Below, one piece after another: positions 48,651 through 60,806 of a DNA stretch of 64,000 nucleotides. The translations under genes and the position numbers were made by a program. The stretch covers positions 5,456,001-5,520,000 of the forward strand of contig NC_134997.1 of assembly GCF_050947335.1 (NCBI RefSeq), read 5' to 3'. The notes under the pieces were generated by a model. That model ran no database searches. It was not told the origin of the DNA and was given only the letters and a program-made list of their open reading frames with translations. Source of the stretch: Megachile rotundata. Lineage: Eukaryota; Arthropoda; Insecta; Hymenoptera; Megachilidae. The first letter of the stretch is position 1. Each line of letters starts with the position of its first letter.

Positions 48651-49149
48651 AGGCCCAAAATTCATAGACCTCCATAAGTCCCCAAAACTGATAGTTCTAC
48701 AAACAGATACTTCCTTTCCTCCCAGTTCCTACATTTTTCATAGAAAAACTCTTTTGATATTAATTCCTATAATTGCTCTTTTGCTATAATTTATCAACGT
48801 TCAAAAGTCCCGACATAGATTTAACCCCCTGTACTCGGAGGTATTTTTCCTGTTGCCAAAAATCAACTTTAAAACTTGTTAGTCAAAACTTTTGCTGAAT
48901 TTCTGAAAGATTACTACTTCCATATATTATTAATTGTCTTTTCCACTATGTTTTGATATATTTATACATCATATATATACTATAGATTTAGTTAAAAATA
49001 TTTATATCAAATTGTTGTATTAAGCTGAATGGTAAACCTGAGTCACCCTAGGCAAGGGTTAATCAAAACTGGAGATTCACTTAGAAGTAGCAGTTGATTT
49101 GAGTATATAATAGTAATAAGAAATTAGTAGAATATAAGAATACTAATAT
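48651..49149. other. Unique AT-rich intronic DNA
   Basis: No gene or repeat family recognised. Confidence 0.3.
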
Positions 49150-49305
49150 ATAGTACCTAGTATCTAGTACATAGTACATAGTACCTAGTACATAGTACAT
49201 AGTACATAGTACATAGTTCATAGTACACAGTACACAGTGCATAGTACATAGTACACAATACACAGTACACAGTACATAGTACATAGTACATAGTACATAG
49301 TACAT
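49150..49305. repeat. TACATAG heptamer array next to the I(h) donor
   Basis: About 22 units of a 7-base repeat (TACATAG, with TACACAG variants). It ends about 25 bases from the I(h) splice donor at 49330, on the intron side. In the I(h) transcript it reads as CTATGTA repeats. The tyrosine/cysteine/leucine-rich frame here is an artefact. Confidence 0.92.
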
Positions 49306-49329
49306 AAGAGTAATAAGAAAAGAACTTAC

Positions 49330-49754
49330 CTTGATCGGCTACGAAATCGGTGATGAGCAATGTCTCGTCGTCTAGAGCAGTGACGAGGCTGTCCGTGCAA
49401 GTGTTCGTGTTCTCGATGCTGATCTTGATGCTGTCATCTTTGTTAAGCCGTGGATGATTGTTCGCGGCGGGGTTATTACCGGCGTGGCAGTTATTATTGT
49501 TGTTATTATTATTATTATGGTTGCTGTTGTTGTTGTTGTTGTTATTGTTATTGTTGTTGCCGGCCTGCTGCTGGCCGAGGTGGTGATGGGGTGAACGAAC
49601 GGATTCTGTGCTGCTGGTGTGCAAACTGACCCCTGTAGTTGCCCTTCCGTTCACCAAACGTAAACTTGGTGCCCTTCGACCGCCACCTCCTCCTCCTCCA
49701 CCCCCCCCAGCGTTCGTCACAGAACGGCCGCCACCTCCGCCACCCTCGCCCTCC
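49330..49754 (-). CDS. Ih: I(h)/HCN channel, upstream low-complexity N-terminal exon
   Basis: N-terminal cytoplasmic exon of I(h). On the minus strand it follows a TTGTGATTGCAG acceptor with a weak pyrimidine tract, and ends CAAG|GTAAGTTC. Length is 425 bp: one base, 141 codons, one base. The final single G joins GC of the 32952 exon to make a Gly codon, giving ...FVADQ-G-NEMNYK in frame. The content is a Gly-rich tract, a middle part with LRLVNGRAT, a run of 11 Asn, a second run of 9 Asn, then a non-repetitive acidic tail (DETLLITDFVADQ). Asn/Gly homopolymers are common in disordered N-termini of insect channels. There is no in-frame ATG; the open frame extends past the acceptor only to a TTG, so the start lies in an unseen upstream exon that must end with two bases of a codon. 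The intron to the common exon is about 16.4 kb. Alternative: the 5' boundary could differ slightly because the acceptor is weak. Confidence 0.85.
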
Positions 49755-50804
49755 CTGCAATCACAATCGATTATTTCCTTAGAATTTTTATTAACAAATT
49801 GCTTAATTATTATTTGCAATAACAATTCAACAGTTACATCGATTTATAGAGGGTCACTGTAAGGTGCATTAGGATTTAAACTTTAATAGTCACACTGGGG
49901 TATGAAACGACCGCAGAGAATTTAGCTTTAATTGTAGTCACTTTATAATCCGAAAATCTGAATAAATTTCATTATCATTTAAATTACATTTTTATCATTA
50001 TATTTCGAGAGGGTTCAACTAAAATTTTAGCTCTTGAAATGGAAAGAAGTTTTGAATTTTTCTGTGAAAATTGTCATTGTTTCAAATTTTTTGTTATATT
50101 CAGCGTTTATATTTATTGAAATCGCCTGTCAAATATGTTAAAACAACTTGCAAAAGTTATTTATAATTTTTTTCTGGTTAAAATAATGAGTAGCTTCTTT
50201 GTAAGAAACATTTTTAGTGACTGGGGTCTTAAAGGTTCCAATGTGCTAGGGATGTTATTCTGATGAAGCGTGGTGACCGTTAAGGGTTAATGGCCACATG
50301 TTAGTTTATGTGCTGAAATAAGAAAAAAATGTTCTATAAAAAGTTACATTAATTTCGAGATATAATACTATTTTTGCATTTATTATTTTGCATAAGAGAA
50401 GTTAAGTGGGATATTATGTTACTTATTTTACAGAAAAATACACCATCATTGTAGACTGAAAATACAACTTTCTTTTGTTATCATATTTAAGTAAACAAAA
50501 TGTATTTTCATGTTTCATTTATGTTCGAACACTAGTACATTTTCTACAAGCTAGTAATACTTAGAAGCCATTTGAACTATGCGATAAGATATACAAACGT
50601 GTAGAGTATAATTCTGCTTCAATAGAAGGTTGTGTTTCGAAACGTAACTAAAAAAATATGCGACGGAAAAGAAAAAATACCAGGTTTGATGAGAGACTTG
50701 TAATTTGTTATTGAGAGGAAGGCAAAACTTGTTGAAAAATAGCATAGTTAGTAAGGAAGAAAAGTACAGTAGCAAACAATATTAAGAGTTATATGTTTAT
50801 ATCA
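49755..50804. other. Intronic DNA upstream of the I(h) N-terminal exon
   Basis: AT-rich sequence. I looked for an upstream coding exon ending with two bases of a codon and saw no convincing one. Confidence 0.35.
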
Positions 50805-50816
50805 TGCGCATGCGCA
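50805..50816. promoter_or_regulatory. Perfect NRF1/Ewg-type palindrome
   Basis: TGCGCATGCGCA is the consensus palindrome bound by NRF1 and its insect orthologue Erect wing. It is followed by further GCGC (GTGTGCGCATTG at 50826). It stands out in AT-rich DNA about 1 kb upstream (minus strand) of the I(h) exon. Regulatory function is inference. Confidence 0.4.
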
Positions 50817-50959
50817 GTATGTAGTGTGCGCATTGTAGTGCTGTGCAATTAGCTTTAATGGTTTATCCTGAGAGTGGAAAGAAAATCTGAAACTTAGAAT
50901 AATGAGAATAATGCAAAAGAATGGGTATAATGGTTGAAGAGCAAGAAAATTGTACCTTA

Positions 50960-51225
50960 ATAACATAAATCGGAAAAAAGACTAATTTTCGCCGGAGAAT
51001 TTGTTGCAAAGTCTCAAGATTGGTAAAAGGATGTTATTTTCGCTATAAGTATTGTATTTTTGGGTTTGGAAAAAATATTGTACTAAAATATTGTAATCTG
51101 AAACCTACTTCAAAACACGGAGGACGTTCTGTGATGGTATTAGGGTGCATTTCCAATGCGGGTGTTGGTGAGTTGGTGTTTATTAACGATATTTTTAGAT
51201 AACATTCTGTGTCCTCTTACGGACG
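50960..51225 (+). pseudogene. Tc1-like transposase remnant
   Basis: Conceptual translation shows FAGEFVAKSQDW in one frame, then NLKPTSKHGGRSVMVLGC and VGELVFINDIF in another. These correspond to the central catalytic part of Tc1-family transposases, where the usual form is K(P/H)GG-SVMVWGCF followed by a G-L-FI-G segment. Stops and frame shifts split it, and the first catalytic Asp segment is degraded (KDVIF then a broken frame). No terminal inverted repeats were found, so this is an old fragment. Confidence 0.8.
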
Positions 51226-53744
51226 CAGATAGCTCAAATTTGATTAAATTATCCTTCCTGGTTATAATACCGAATATATTTCTTTTTTATTTTTTCTTGC
51301 GAACATTTAAAAAATCTCTGGTTTACGTCGATACTGACGTAACTAAAAGAATATAAATTTTAGAGGAGAAACTAATTAACATTTTATGGAAATATGTTTA
51401 AAAATCATTAAATAATTAAATTGATGTGCTTGATATATGGTTGTAAATTAGTATCAATTATTTATTGATAAGATCTTCGCTATTTTCAGTTACTAAACGC
51501 TTTACTTAAATCAATTAAGTATTTTTAGAATTCGAAGCTTTTTAATTTAACTTGTAATAATTATTACCTCACATATTTATGCAAACTAAAAAAAATGTAT
51601 TTACACATATTTCGACTTATTATTTTTTATAACTTATTCAAAATTCTTTTGTACAGCAACGGATTTAAACGGATATTTATTAAGAAAAAATTATGAATGA
51701 TAATTTATTGTAATTTATTTAACTTAAAGTGCCGGAATAAATGAATATGTAAATAGTAAGTGTATAGATAATCGGTAAACGTGACAACTTTATGTACACT
51801 ATTCGAAGAACAACGCGTGATTGACTTGTTTTTCAGATATCGGGGATTATCGGAAGATTTAGAACCGACGTTGTTTGTAAACAACGGTAGGATTATGTCA
51901 TAGATTGACAGATACGAAAGTTTTGATTAGATTTTCAAATTTGGAATTTTGCAACTTTGGAATTTTAGAAATTTCAGATTCTTGTACTTTTAAATTCTAA
52001 GATTCTGAAATTTTTTAATATCAAAATGTTTATATCAAAAAATTATTATTAATAAATACTAACATTGTTACTATACATATTGTTTTATGTATTATGTATA
52101 TTAATATTAATTTTATGAAAATAAATTAATAATTGGCAGAAATGATAAATAATAACAAATAATATGATCAATAATAATTAATAGTAAATATTGTTTATAG
52201 CAATAAATAATAATATAATTTTTAATAGCAAATAATAATTCATATAACCATAGCCTTAAAAAAAAATACTACTATCGTGCTATTTATTGTTACCAACAAT
52301 TACTATCAATAATTTAATTTCTGTTAAAAAACACTTTTTATCAAATTACTCTAAGTACACGAGTATCCCATTAAAAGGAACATCTTGTATAAAATGAGCT
52401 TTAAATATTTTAAGCGTGTGGGGTCCCTGAAGGTCTTAATCCGGCGCTGAACGCGGGCCATCTCGTCAGCGTTTAATAAGTAATTAAGCAAAGACATCAG
52501 GGAACGGAATCTTCCGATTAATTCGAGCGACGGCGATACAGTTAAAGGATGAATCTGGTAAGAGGGAACAATTTGTCGAGGGCGATAAAACGAGGCGATA
52601 AACGGGTGTCCAGAATCGCAAGGACGATTTCATTCGAGATGGAAAGATTAAGAAGTGGAACGCGCCTCGAGGACGATTTTGCAAACGAGTCGCGTTAGCC
52701 AGTTTTCAAGGGTGGCTATTCGAACGTTCAAACCGCGATATGTATACTGATTACAATTAAGATATAACATTGTTCCTTTGTCGACGACTTTTCTAACGTT
52801 GCCACACTGAGGTACTGGGACATTTCGTTACGTAGTTAGTTTTGTTTTCAACAAATCTCACAGAACAATTTCGTGATATTTAGATTATTGGAGATGTAGT
52901 TAAATGTAACGACGAGCCGTATGTATGTAGATCGCGCTAGTTCGGTGCAAATCGGCAGCATTCGGGCTTCTTCGGCTTCTGCCGAACGTCTCCGAATCTT
53001 TCACTCCTTTTTGTAATAGCGTCTATTCTTTTAACGCGTGTTTGAATAAATTCTCTTTTACAATAAAGTTTTTCTTGTGTATTAGCAACTTGCAGTCCTA
53101 TTGCTAAGTTTTAAATAAGAATATGGATTTATTTATAACCAAACAAAGGTACGCACATATGTAAAATTATTATTCATATTTTATATGCAGGTATTTTGTT
53201 ATACTGATAGACTTTCGCCATATTGCCACAGTAGATACAGTTTTAATATATGTATCTAATGCAATGTAATATATAAATACAGTGTACTATATGAGGTGCA
53301 GTGTACATATAATGTTACAACGAGCGTTAAGATTTATTTACAGTATACCAAAGTTATTTCTACCCATGGTTACTGATATTTCACTGCAAATGAAAACTGA
53401 CAACGACCGGGATATAATTTACACAAATAGCCTAAGCGATTCAAGTTTAGAAGCGTATTTTTGTATCTACTGGATCGATTAAATGAGATCTAGCAAGGTA
53501 ATTTTAACAGCGAATCAATTCTTCATGCTGTCAAATAAAACCAATATTATCTAAAATTAAATATAAACTTTGCCGATGTAAGGAAGTACTATTGTCAATC
53601 AGTGAATTGAATTTTTAGAATGTACACTGCGGTTGCCATATTTTGTGTTTTAAACCTGAATATAGATATTAAAAACTATGTGAAGTATGTAGTAAAAAAT
53701 TTTATGTGCGGTTAATACGTGTAGTGGTAGTGGAATTTTTACAC
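51226..53744. other. Unique intronic DNA
   Basis: AT-rich to 52430, including TAATAATAAAT-like low complexity at 52040-52260; a short AAATTTTGGAATTTT stretch lies at 51930-52020. A GC-richer island occurs at 52440-52720 and CG-containing sequence at 52910-53000. No gene recognised. Confidence 0.35.
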
Positions 53745-54560
53745 TTTTTAAAGATAGAAATTTGAAGACTGAATTTTTATGATTTTAGAAATTTTTGGTT
53801 TCTTGAATTTTTGGTATTTTGGTTTTTGGATTTTGCGATTTTGGGCTTTTTGAATTTTAGGTTTTTTGGATTTTTGTTTTTTGAGTTTTCTGGATTTAAA
53901 AATTTTTGACTTTTTGGATTTTGGAATTTTTAGTTTTTGAGTTCCTGGATTTTGAGGTTTTTAACTTTGGAATTTTTAGTTCTTGAGTTTTCTGTGTTTT
54001 GAAATTTTTGACTTTTTGAATTTTAGGTGTTTTGGTTTTTGAGTTTTCTGGATTTTGAAATTTTTTACTTTTTGAATTTTGGGTTTTTGGAATTTTTAGT
54101 TTTTGAGTTTTCTGGATTTTGAAATTTTCGACTTTTTGGATTTTGGGATTCTTGAATTTTTGGATTTCATGATTGTTGATTTTGTAGATTTTGGGATATA
54201 AGGATTTGGACATTTTATGATTTTGAGAATTTGGAATTTTAGAATTTATTAATTTGGAAATTGGGAGCTTAGATATTTGAAAATTTAGGGATTTGAGAAT
54301 TTTGGAATTTGTAGTTTTGGTAATTTAAAAATTTCAGAATTTATCAAATTTAAATAATTAGTAATTTAAATATTTAGAGGGTAGGGCTTATAAATTTCAA
54401 AAACTCAGAGATTTGAAAATTTGGAAATTCCTAAATTTCACAAATATAAAAATTTGAAAATTTCGCTATTTAAAAATGTAGAAAGTTGCAATTTGGAAAT
54501 TTAAGAATTCAAGGTTTTAAACACTTAGAAATTTGCAGTGTATTAGAAAATTAAAAAAAT
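53745..54560. repeat. TTTTTGGATTTTG minisatellite with a ~60-bp unit
   Basis: T/G-rich units. A longer unit containing GTTTTCTGGATTTTGAAATT, ACTTTTTGAATTTTGG and TTTTTAGTTTTTGAG recurs about every 60-65 bases between 53870 and 54140. The 105-codon minus-strand Lys/Asn-rich frame is its translation. Confidence 0.85.
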
Positions 54561-57049
54561 GAAGAATTACATTATTTGCAAATTCCGAAGTTTGCAGACA
54601 TGAAAATTTGTTCCCAAAAATTCATTAAATGTTCAAACATAATAAACATGTGTATACAATAAAATTCTCAAAATGTATCATTAGTTCTTCACTAAAAAAA
54701 AGAACATGAAGATCACAATGTAATGAAATGTTGAATATCCAATTTCACAAGTACCGAGCAAGCTTAGATGCATTGGAAGGGCTTCACATTACTCTTTGAT
54801 TGTTGGAAAGGTTGAAGCTTCCTCGAGGTTTTTTCCCCGAACGTTTCAGACACAGTCGTCGGAAAGTAATGAACAAGAAGAGGATCTTATCGATAAGGAA
54901 GCATATCACAAGAGGGAGATCCAAGTACAAGAAACGTGGCATAACGACCTCGGGTCTCTGCTATCGACAGCTCGTTTTACAGAGAACGATTTCTTCTTAC
55001 AGTTACCCTCTCCTCTGATCGCAATAACAGATAAATATCTGCCATCCACGATACTGTAACCTTCTGTTTCCAATTTTTCTCCTTCACTCTCTGTCTCCGG
55101 GGAAAGTAATATCGAAGTGCAAATGTGCTTTACAGTTCCTCTTCTCGGATAATAAGATAAATGTAATGGTTGAATGAGTTCTGGTAATTAACAATTAAGT
55201 CGAAATTTTGTTAATAATGTTTCTACTTATTTCGAAATGAAGTAAGCTAATCAAAATGTAATAGCACAATGTAACGTTACATAGGTATAAATATTGAATT
55301 ATAGAATAATAAATTATATCACGTGAAAATATTATTTATGATACTCTGAAGTTCAACATTTTTACCGTCGTTTCATAATGAATCAAATACTTTTGTTAAA
55401 CTCTTGAGTTGTCACTCAACTTAACCTTTACAGTCGTAATTATTATATTGTTACACGGCATATCAGTTTTTTTTAAATAAGTTGTTTTAAATTTATTAAG
55501 CAATAGAGAATTTAATATTATCATAATATAGTACTGGAAGTCGGTAACCGAAATATATTAGTTAGTACATGTCAAAGGATGCCATCGAGAGGGCGCGATA
55601 TGTTAACATGACGTATCAAAACGCGATCGTAAAAGTCGGCAGTTATTGTAATTTTTAATTATTGTAGACGAAAGATCGCTTTGTCGTTCTTTATAATAAA
55701 CTCTTTATTTGTAAAACGTTTCTAATACACACCTAATATACTTTATACAACCATATACACTTCATATTTATATAAACAGTAAATGTAAATCGCGGGAGAC
55801 AGTTCGCGTGCCGTAAATTACCGAACGTTGCCGAATCGTTCAGAACGACCGTACACATTCTATGGTATACATGCAGGTACTTGTTTAACATTCCTTTTTA
55901 AGAGTTATAAATAAAGACTTCCGAAGCTAATATATGTGATTGTAGTAATCGTAGAAACTTTAGTACAGTTACTACACTTATTTCTTCTTAATTTTGTTTA
56001 AATATTGAAATTAAGTATCTTGTTTTTTGCTAGTACGTAATAGCGTGACATGTGCCACTCATTAAACGTTATCGACACTGACGCGATTTTATGTGACACT
56101 GCATTATTAAATGAATCAGTCTCACTGAATTTATTACATTGTTAATATTTATTGTATTAAAGTATGTTTTGTATTCAATGCATTTATGTTAATAATAACT
56201 ATACAAAAATGTAATTCCGTTTATTCTTAAACTTGTCAAAATATCAACATAACCTAAAATTTCCTTGCATTATAAATTCTTCAGAGTATCGTAGGAAAAG
56301 AAAAAGATAACATACAGAAAGATGTTTGTGCAGCAGTAAAAGCCGTTAAAACCCACATTGCATTATAAGTTGCCAATGAAAAGTTCCATACGTAAAGAAA
56401 ATATTTTCATTCCACAAAATATTTCTGTCTCAATTTTTTTTATGAAACTTTAAAATAAGTGACTTAATAAACATTTAATATTTGGACAGTATTAGTGACT
56501 TAGACATGCCATGAATACTGTTTAATTAAATGAACCATTTGAATAGCTTCATATTAAGTTTTGAATAAATTAATTCTTGAATTAATTTAATACTTTTTCT
56601 ATCATAAATGTAGATTTATATTATTTGATTTGAAAGTAAAATATTTCACTCTTTCGGAACGTATTTAATTATAATTTCATACTGTCTAAATATAGAAGAA
56701 ATTGTAAATATTTTAACAGCTTCCTTCATCGTTTGGCTACCGGAATTTTATTGCAATTTTTTTCAAAATATGCGTGGATCACACATCTGGCATAACACTT
56801 TCAAGGTTATGGTAAAATTGGCGTCATTACATAATGAAATAGTTTTTCTTACTAATAAGTATTATGAATAATTAAAACATTTTTTAACTACAAATATTAT
56901 AGATATACTATGAGTTTACTTTTTTGAAGAATCATTTAACCTAACCTAATTTAACTACTTTTGTTATTAAATATAAATAAAAGTATAGTAACAGTTGAGT
57001 TATGTTTTGTTCCATGTATATTTGTATTGCTAAAAAATATGTTTAAATA
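54561..57049. other. Unique intronic DNA
   Basis: A balanced patch at 54780-55120 has two overlapping frames with no domain features; the rest is AT-rich. A stretch at about 55565-55760 contains AATAAACTC and CG-rich sequence and could be a solo LTR, but no boundaries were established. Confidence 0.35.
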
Positions 57050-57480
57050 TCTTAGTATCAAAAATTTTTAATTTAAAAATTTTAGAATTAAAAAATTTGT
57101 AAATTCACAAAATATGAGACATTAAGATTTTAAAATGTCAAGTTCTAAATTTGAGAATTTAGAATGTAGCATTATTAAAATTTATTTTAAAAATTCCAAA
57201 ATTATAAAATTATATTTAAAAATGTATAAACTGTAGAATTTAATAATTTTTAGAAACCAATTTTTGATAAACCACCTTCAAATAATAAAACTTGCAAACT
57301 CAAATTTAAATAGTAAATTTAAGTACCTAGATACTTGAAAATTTAGAAACTTTTAAATCTTTACTAATGAACTAAAAAATTCCAAAAATTTGCAAGTGTA
57401 ATTAAAAATGGACAAACCTAAAAACCTTATGATTAAAAGATCATGAAATAGTATAATTACAAACCACAAAAATAAAAAAG
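57050..57480. repeat. Degenerate AAATTTAAAAATT low-complexity DNA
   Basis: Weakly repetitive AAATTT-type units, strongly diverged. Confidence 0.45.
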
Positions 57481-57606
57481 TGATTAAATTCAGAATTTGT
57501 AAAATATTTGCCAATTATATTTGGACACTTTCAGAAGTTATCTAAGTACCGACTTGAAAAATAAGAAATCTGATAGTTGAAAAACGTTGGTACAGCCGCG
57601 ACGGTG

Positions 57607-57632
57607 GTAATATAACGAGAGTCTACTGTATC
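57607..57632 (-). mobile_element. Solo pogo/Tigger-like transposon end
   Basis: GGTAATATAACGAGAGTCTACTGTA. In reverse complement it starts TACAGTAGACTCTCGTTATA, a classic pogo/Tigger-type terminus with TA. It pairs with no left end in the window and differs from the end at 29362 at only a few positions. Confidence 0.65.
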
Positions 57633-58499
57633 GCGCTTCAGTAAACTGTCTGTTGACTGGGATGGTGTTTAAGAGGTTTAATAAAGCGGTTTGTACACAG
57701 CTGCCAACGAATAATCGCGGTTAATCTTCAAAGAGTATACACACAATAATGCCGTTCAATTTTCTGAGGTCAGTTTCAAGTACGCCAATGAATATTTATT
57801 AGTACTAAATCAAGGGACTGGTGCGAAGCTTTCGGAATACAAATCTCGTTTACCTCTTGCGAACGCGACCATTACTGTCTTGTGGCGAACGTTTCGAGAT
57901 GAACAAGGACACGGTTTCAATTATTATTGAAAGCTGAACGCTACTTGTTGTTGCTTCGTCACATGTTTATCTTCTTACACAATCCTCTCGATATGTTAAG
58001 AAATTTATGAGAGAACATTGAAGAGGTTCTGGGAAGAAATACTTCGCGATTCGTGACTGGAGTACGAAACAGGCGCTCAAAAATTTTAATCACTTCCGTG
58101 ACGGTTACGTGGTTATGCGGCAATCGATGACTTAATATTTCTTAATTAAGAATCGGCGCATAATTTACAATTTAAAGTTGCAGTTTAACTTTTTGTTTGG
58201 ACTTGTTGAGTTAAGAATTAATAGGTAATTTTAATTGCGAGCGGTGATGAATGAATAATTCACTTTGCATCGTTAATTGTAATTTTACTCGATTAACGAT
58301 TTAAAACTTGATTATTAGTTCGAACTCGGATCGATTACAAATTGAAACTCTATTGATATGAACTTCGATTAACATTTTAAAAATTAATCTTGATTCGATC
58401 GCGTTCAATCAAATATTAGATTTTAATAATAAATTCAGATAGTAAATTATGAAATGTAATTAGTACGATTTTTCAAATTATTACGAATACTAAGTATTG
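57633..58499. other. Unique DNA
   Basis: GC-richer to about 58120, AT-rich afterwards with many GATTAA and TAATTG-like words. No gene recognised. Confidence 0.3.
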
Positions 58500-59340
58500 T
58501 TCCAAGATTCTTGTGATTAAATCTATTCTGAGTTTATTGAAATCTAGGGATATTAGTATCTAAATTATTCGGATCTAGGGATATTCAAATACGAGATTAG
58601 GGGATTTTTACATTTAGGAATTTTTACATTCAGCTAGTTTAGGATCGAGCAAATTTGAGTTCTAGACTTTAACTCTAGGGATTTTCGGATCTAGGGATTT
58701 TGAGATCTAGAAATATTGGGATCTAGGGATGTTGAGATCTAGGGATGTTGAGATCTAGGGATGTTGAGATCTAGGGATTTTTAAATCTAGGGATTTTGGG
58801 ATTTGGGGATTTTGCGATCTAGGGATTTTGGGATCTGGGGATTTTGCAATCTAGGGATTTTGGGATTTAGGGATCAAGGGATTTTGGAATCCAGGAATTT
58901 TGGAATCTAGGGATTTTCGTGTCTGAATTTTGATACCCAGGTTCTTCTTCTAGGCATTTTCGATGTAGTGATCTTTCTAGTTATTAATTTCTTCTATGGA
59001 CTTCTTAATTTAAAGCTTTTTGTCCAGGGATTTTTGATGTAGATATTTTCGGTGAAAGCAATTTTTGAATTTAGCAATTTTTCGATTTAGGGATCTCGGT
59101 GTTCTAAATATCGATGTCTAGGGATATCGGGGCAAGGATATTTCGAGACTATAGAGGTATAGGAAATTGAGAATAAGGGATATGTTGGTTCACATGTATT
59201 GGAATCTAAGAATATAGAGATTTATGGATCTAGGAACATATGGTTATATCGATATGAGACTCTAGTGATATAATATCACTAGATATAATAGAGGGATTTA
59301 GGAATACATATTCCTAAGATTCTAGATAAGTAAATATTTT
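58500..59340. repeat. ATCTAGGGAT 16-bp minisatellite
   Basis: The 16-base unit GATCTAGGGATTTTGG or GATCTAGGGATGTTGA is tandemly repeated, clearest at 58670-58920, and decays outward. In reverse complement (ATCCCTAGATC) it shares its core with the arrays at 24570 and 30330. Confidence 0.9.
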
Positions 59341-60425
59341 TCAATATAGGAATTCTACTACGAAGTGATTTTGCGAAGTAAGAATCTAACAGTCTAAAAA
59401 TCTGTGTTCTGGACTGGGTTCTAGAAAAATTCTGGACTTCCGGAAGTCTATCAATGTCAAGATCTTGGTACCTTGATACCTAGTAATTTACAGTTTCTAT
59501 GATACACAGACTCGTATATCGCATAACGAATCCGCTTCTACATTTCGTATGTTACCGAATGTAACATGTGTTACAGTGTTGTATCGACTGCAATTCGAGT
59601 TCGTATTCGTTGACATTTTCCTTCCTAGAGTATATATGCCAAAAGTTATTTCCAGTTTGTTGTTCGTGGAAGAAAAGGAGAGGAACAATTCCGGCAATAA
59701 GTCGGAAATTTGCATAGAGGACAAGCTGCGTAATAATTAATCCAGGTGGAGCTCGATAGAAACGCGACTATTTTCGCGGATATTCCGCGACGGAACGATC
59801 GTGCCCGCGGTTCAATAAATGCGCGAGGCCATATTCATCCCGCGGCGCGCACAGCCAATAGAATTAATTTGCAAATTTATCCGCAACGCGAGGTTTCCTC
59901 GCATTCAATGAAAGTGAAATTAAGTCCGGTTCATCGAGTTGCCCGCGATGCTTGCTAAACGACTCGTCGCATGCGTGGAAACAAGATTCTTTTCCCTTCG
60001 TGAACAAGGAAGGTTAGGTGGATTCTGTGTCGCGTGGGTCATCCGTGACCCCACATTACTTAACACATTGTTGACCGGCGATTTTACGCAGAATGTTACC
60101 GGCTATTATTTCGTAATCTAACACGAAAGTGAAATAATCGCAACTTCGATATACTTTATTTATGCATAATGAATTGAAATCGAACTTCTCTTCTATGTAA
60201 TTTTTAATCATTTTGTTGGTGTACTGTGTATAATTTGTTGAAAATATTCACTGTTACGATTTTTCATGATTCACATATTATTATAGGACTTTACACCTCT
60301 ACTAAATTTTTAGTTTATGAAATCTCTAGATACCTCTATATTCTACTATTTTGTAGGATTATTTTATATTGTAGAAATTTCTAAATCCCTAGATTTGAAA
60401 CTTTCTCAAGTTCTAATCGCCTATA
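59341..60425. other. Unique DNA with GC-rich island
   Basis: The island at about 59740-60060 contains CGCGGCGCGCACAGCC and overlapping open frames without domain features. No splice-consistent coding exon of I(h) was identified. Confidence 0.35.
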
Positions 60426-60806
60426 CAGGGTGGCTCATTACATTTTGCCATCTAAATTTGCGTAATTATTATTACTCATAGCAAACAATGTTTTAGATGA
60501 AGTTGAATGGGTTTGAGAGAAGCATATGCTGGTGGTATATTATTTTTTGTAGGTAGACGTGTAAAGGACATATGAAGGTCATTAATGCTTTTTTAAATGG
60601 AATCATATATTTTTTATTGCATCAGCTGATACTCCATATTCTTTACAAAAAAAGATTAATCTATTTATGTGAAAAAATCATTAAAATCATAAAAAATCAC
60701 CAGCATATGCCCTTCTCAAAACCACTCAACTTCATCTAAAACATTGTTTGCTATGAGTGATAATAATGACGCAAATCTAGATGGCAAAATGTGGTGAGCC
60801 ACCCTG
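60426..60806. mobile_element. MITE family 1, copy 3 (most complete)
   Basis: A 381-bp element, CAGGGTGGCTCATTAC...GTGGTGAGCCACCCTG, flanked by TA (60424-60425 and 60807-60808). The terminal inverted repeats extend about 110 bases to CATATGCTGGTG / CACCAGCATATG with few mismatches. The centre carries GAAGGTCATTAATG and AAATGGAATCATATA. No coding capacity. Confidence 0.92.

Noticed and set aside
49755..49825. Extension of the I(h) exon upstream to the start of the open frame
   Set aside because: The frame opens at TTG, not ATG, and crosses a usable TTGCAG acceptor, so the extension is likely intron.
54796..55059. Two overlapping plus-strand frames of 72-87 codons
   Set aside because: Mutually exclusive frames without motifs, and the region looks like balanced unique intron.
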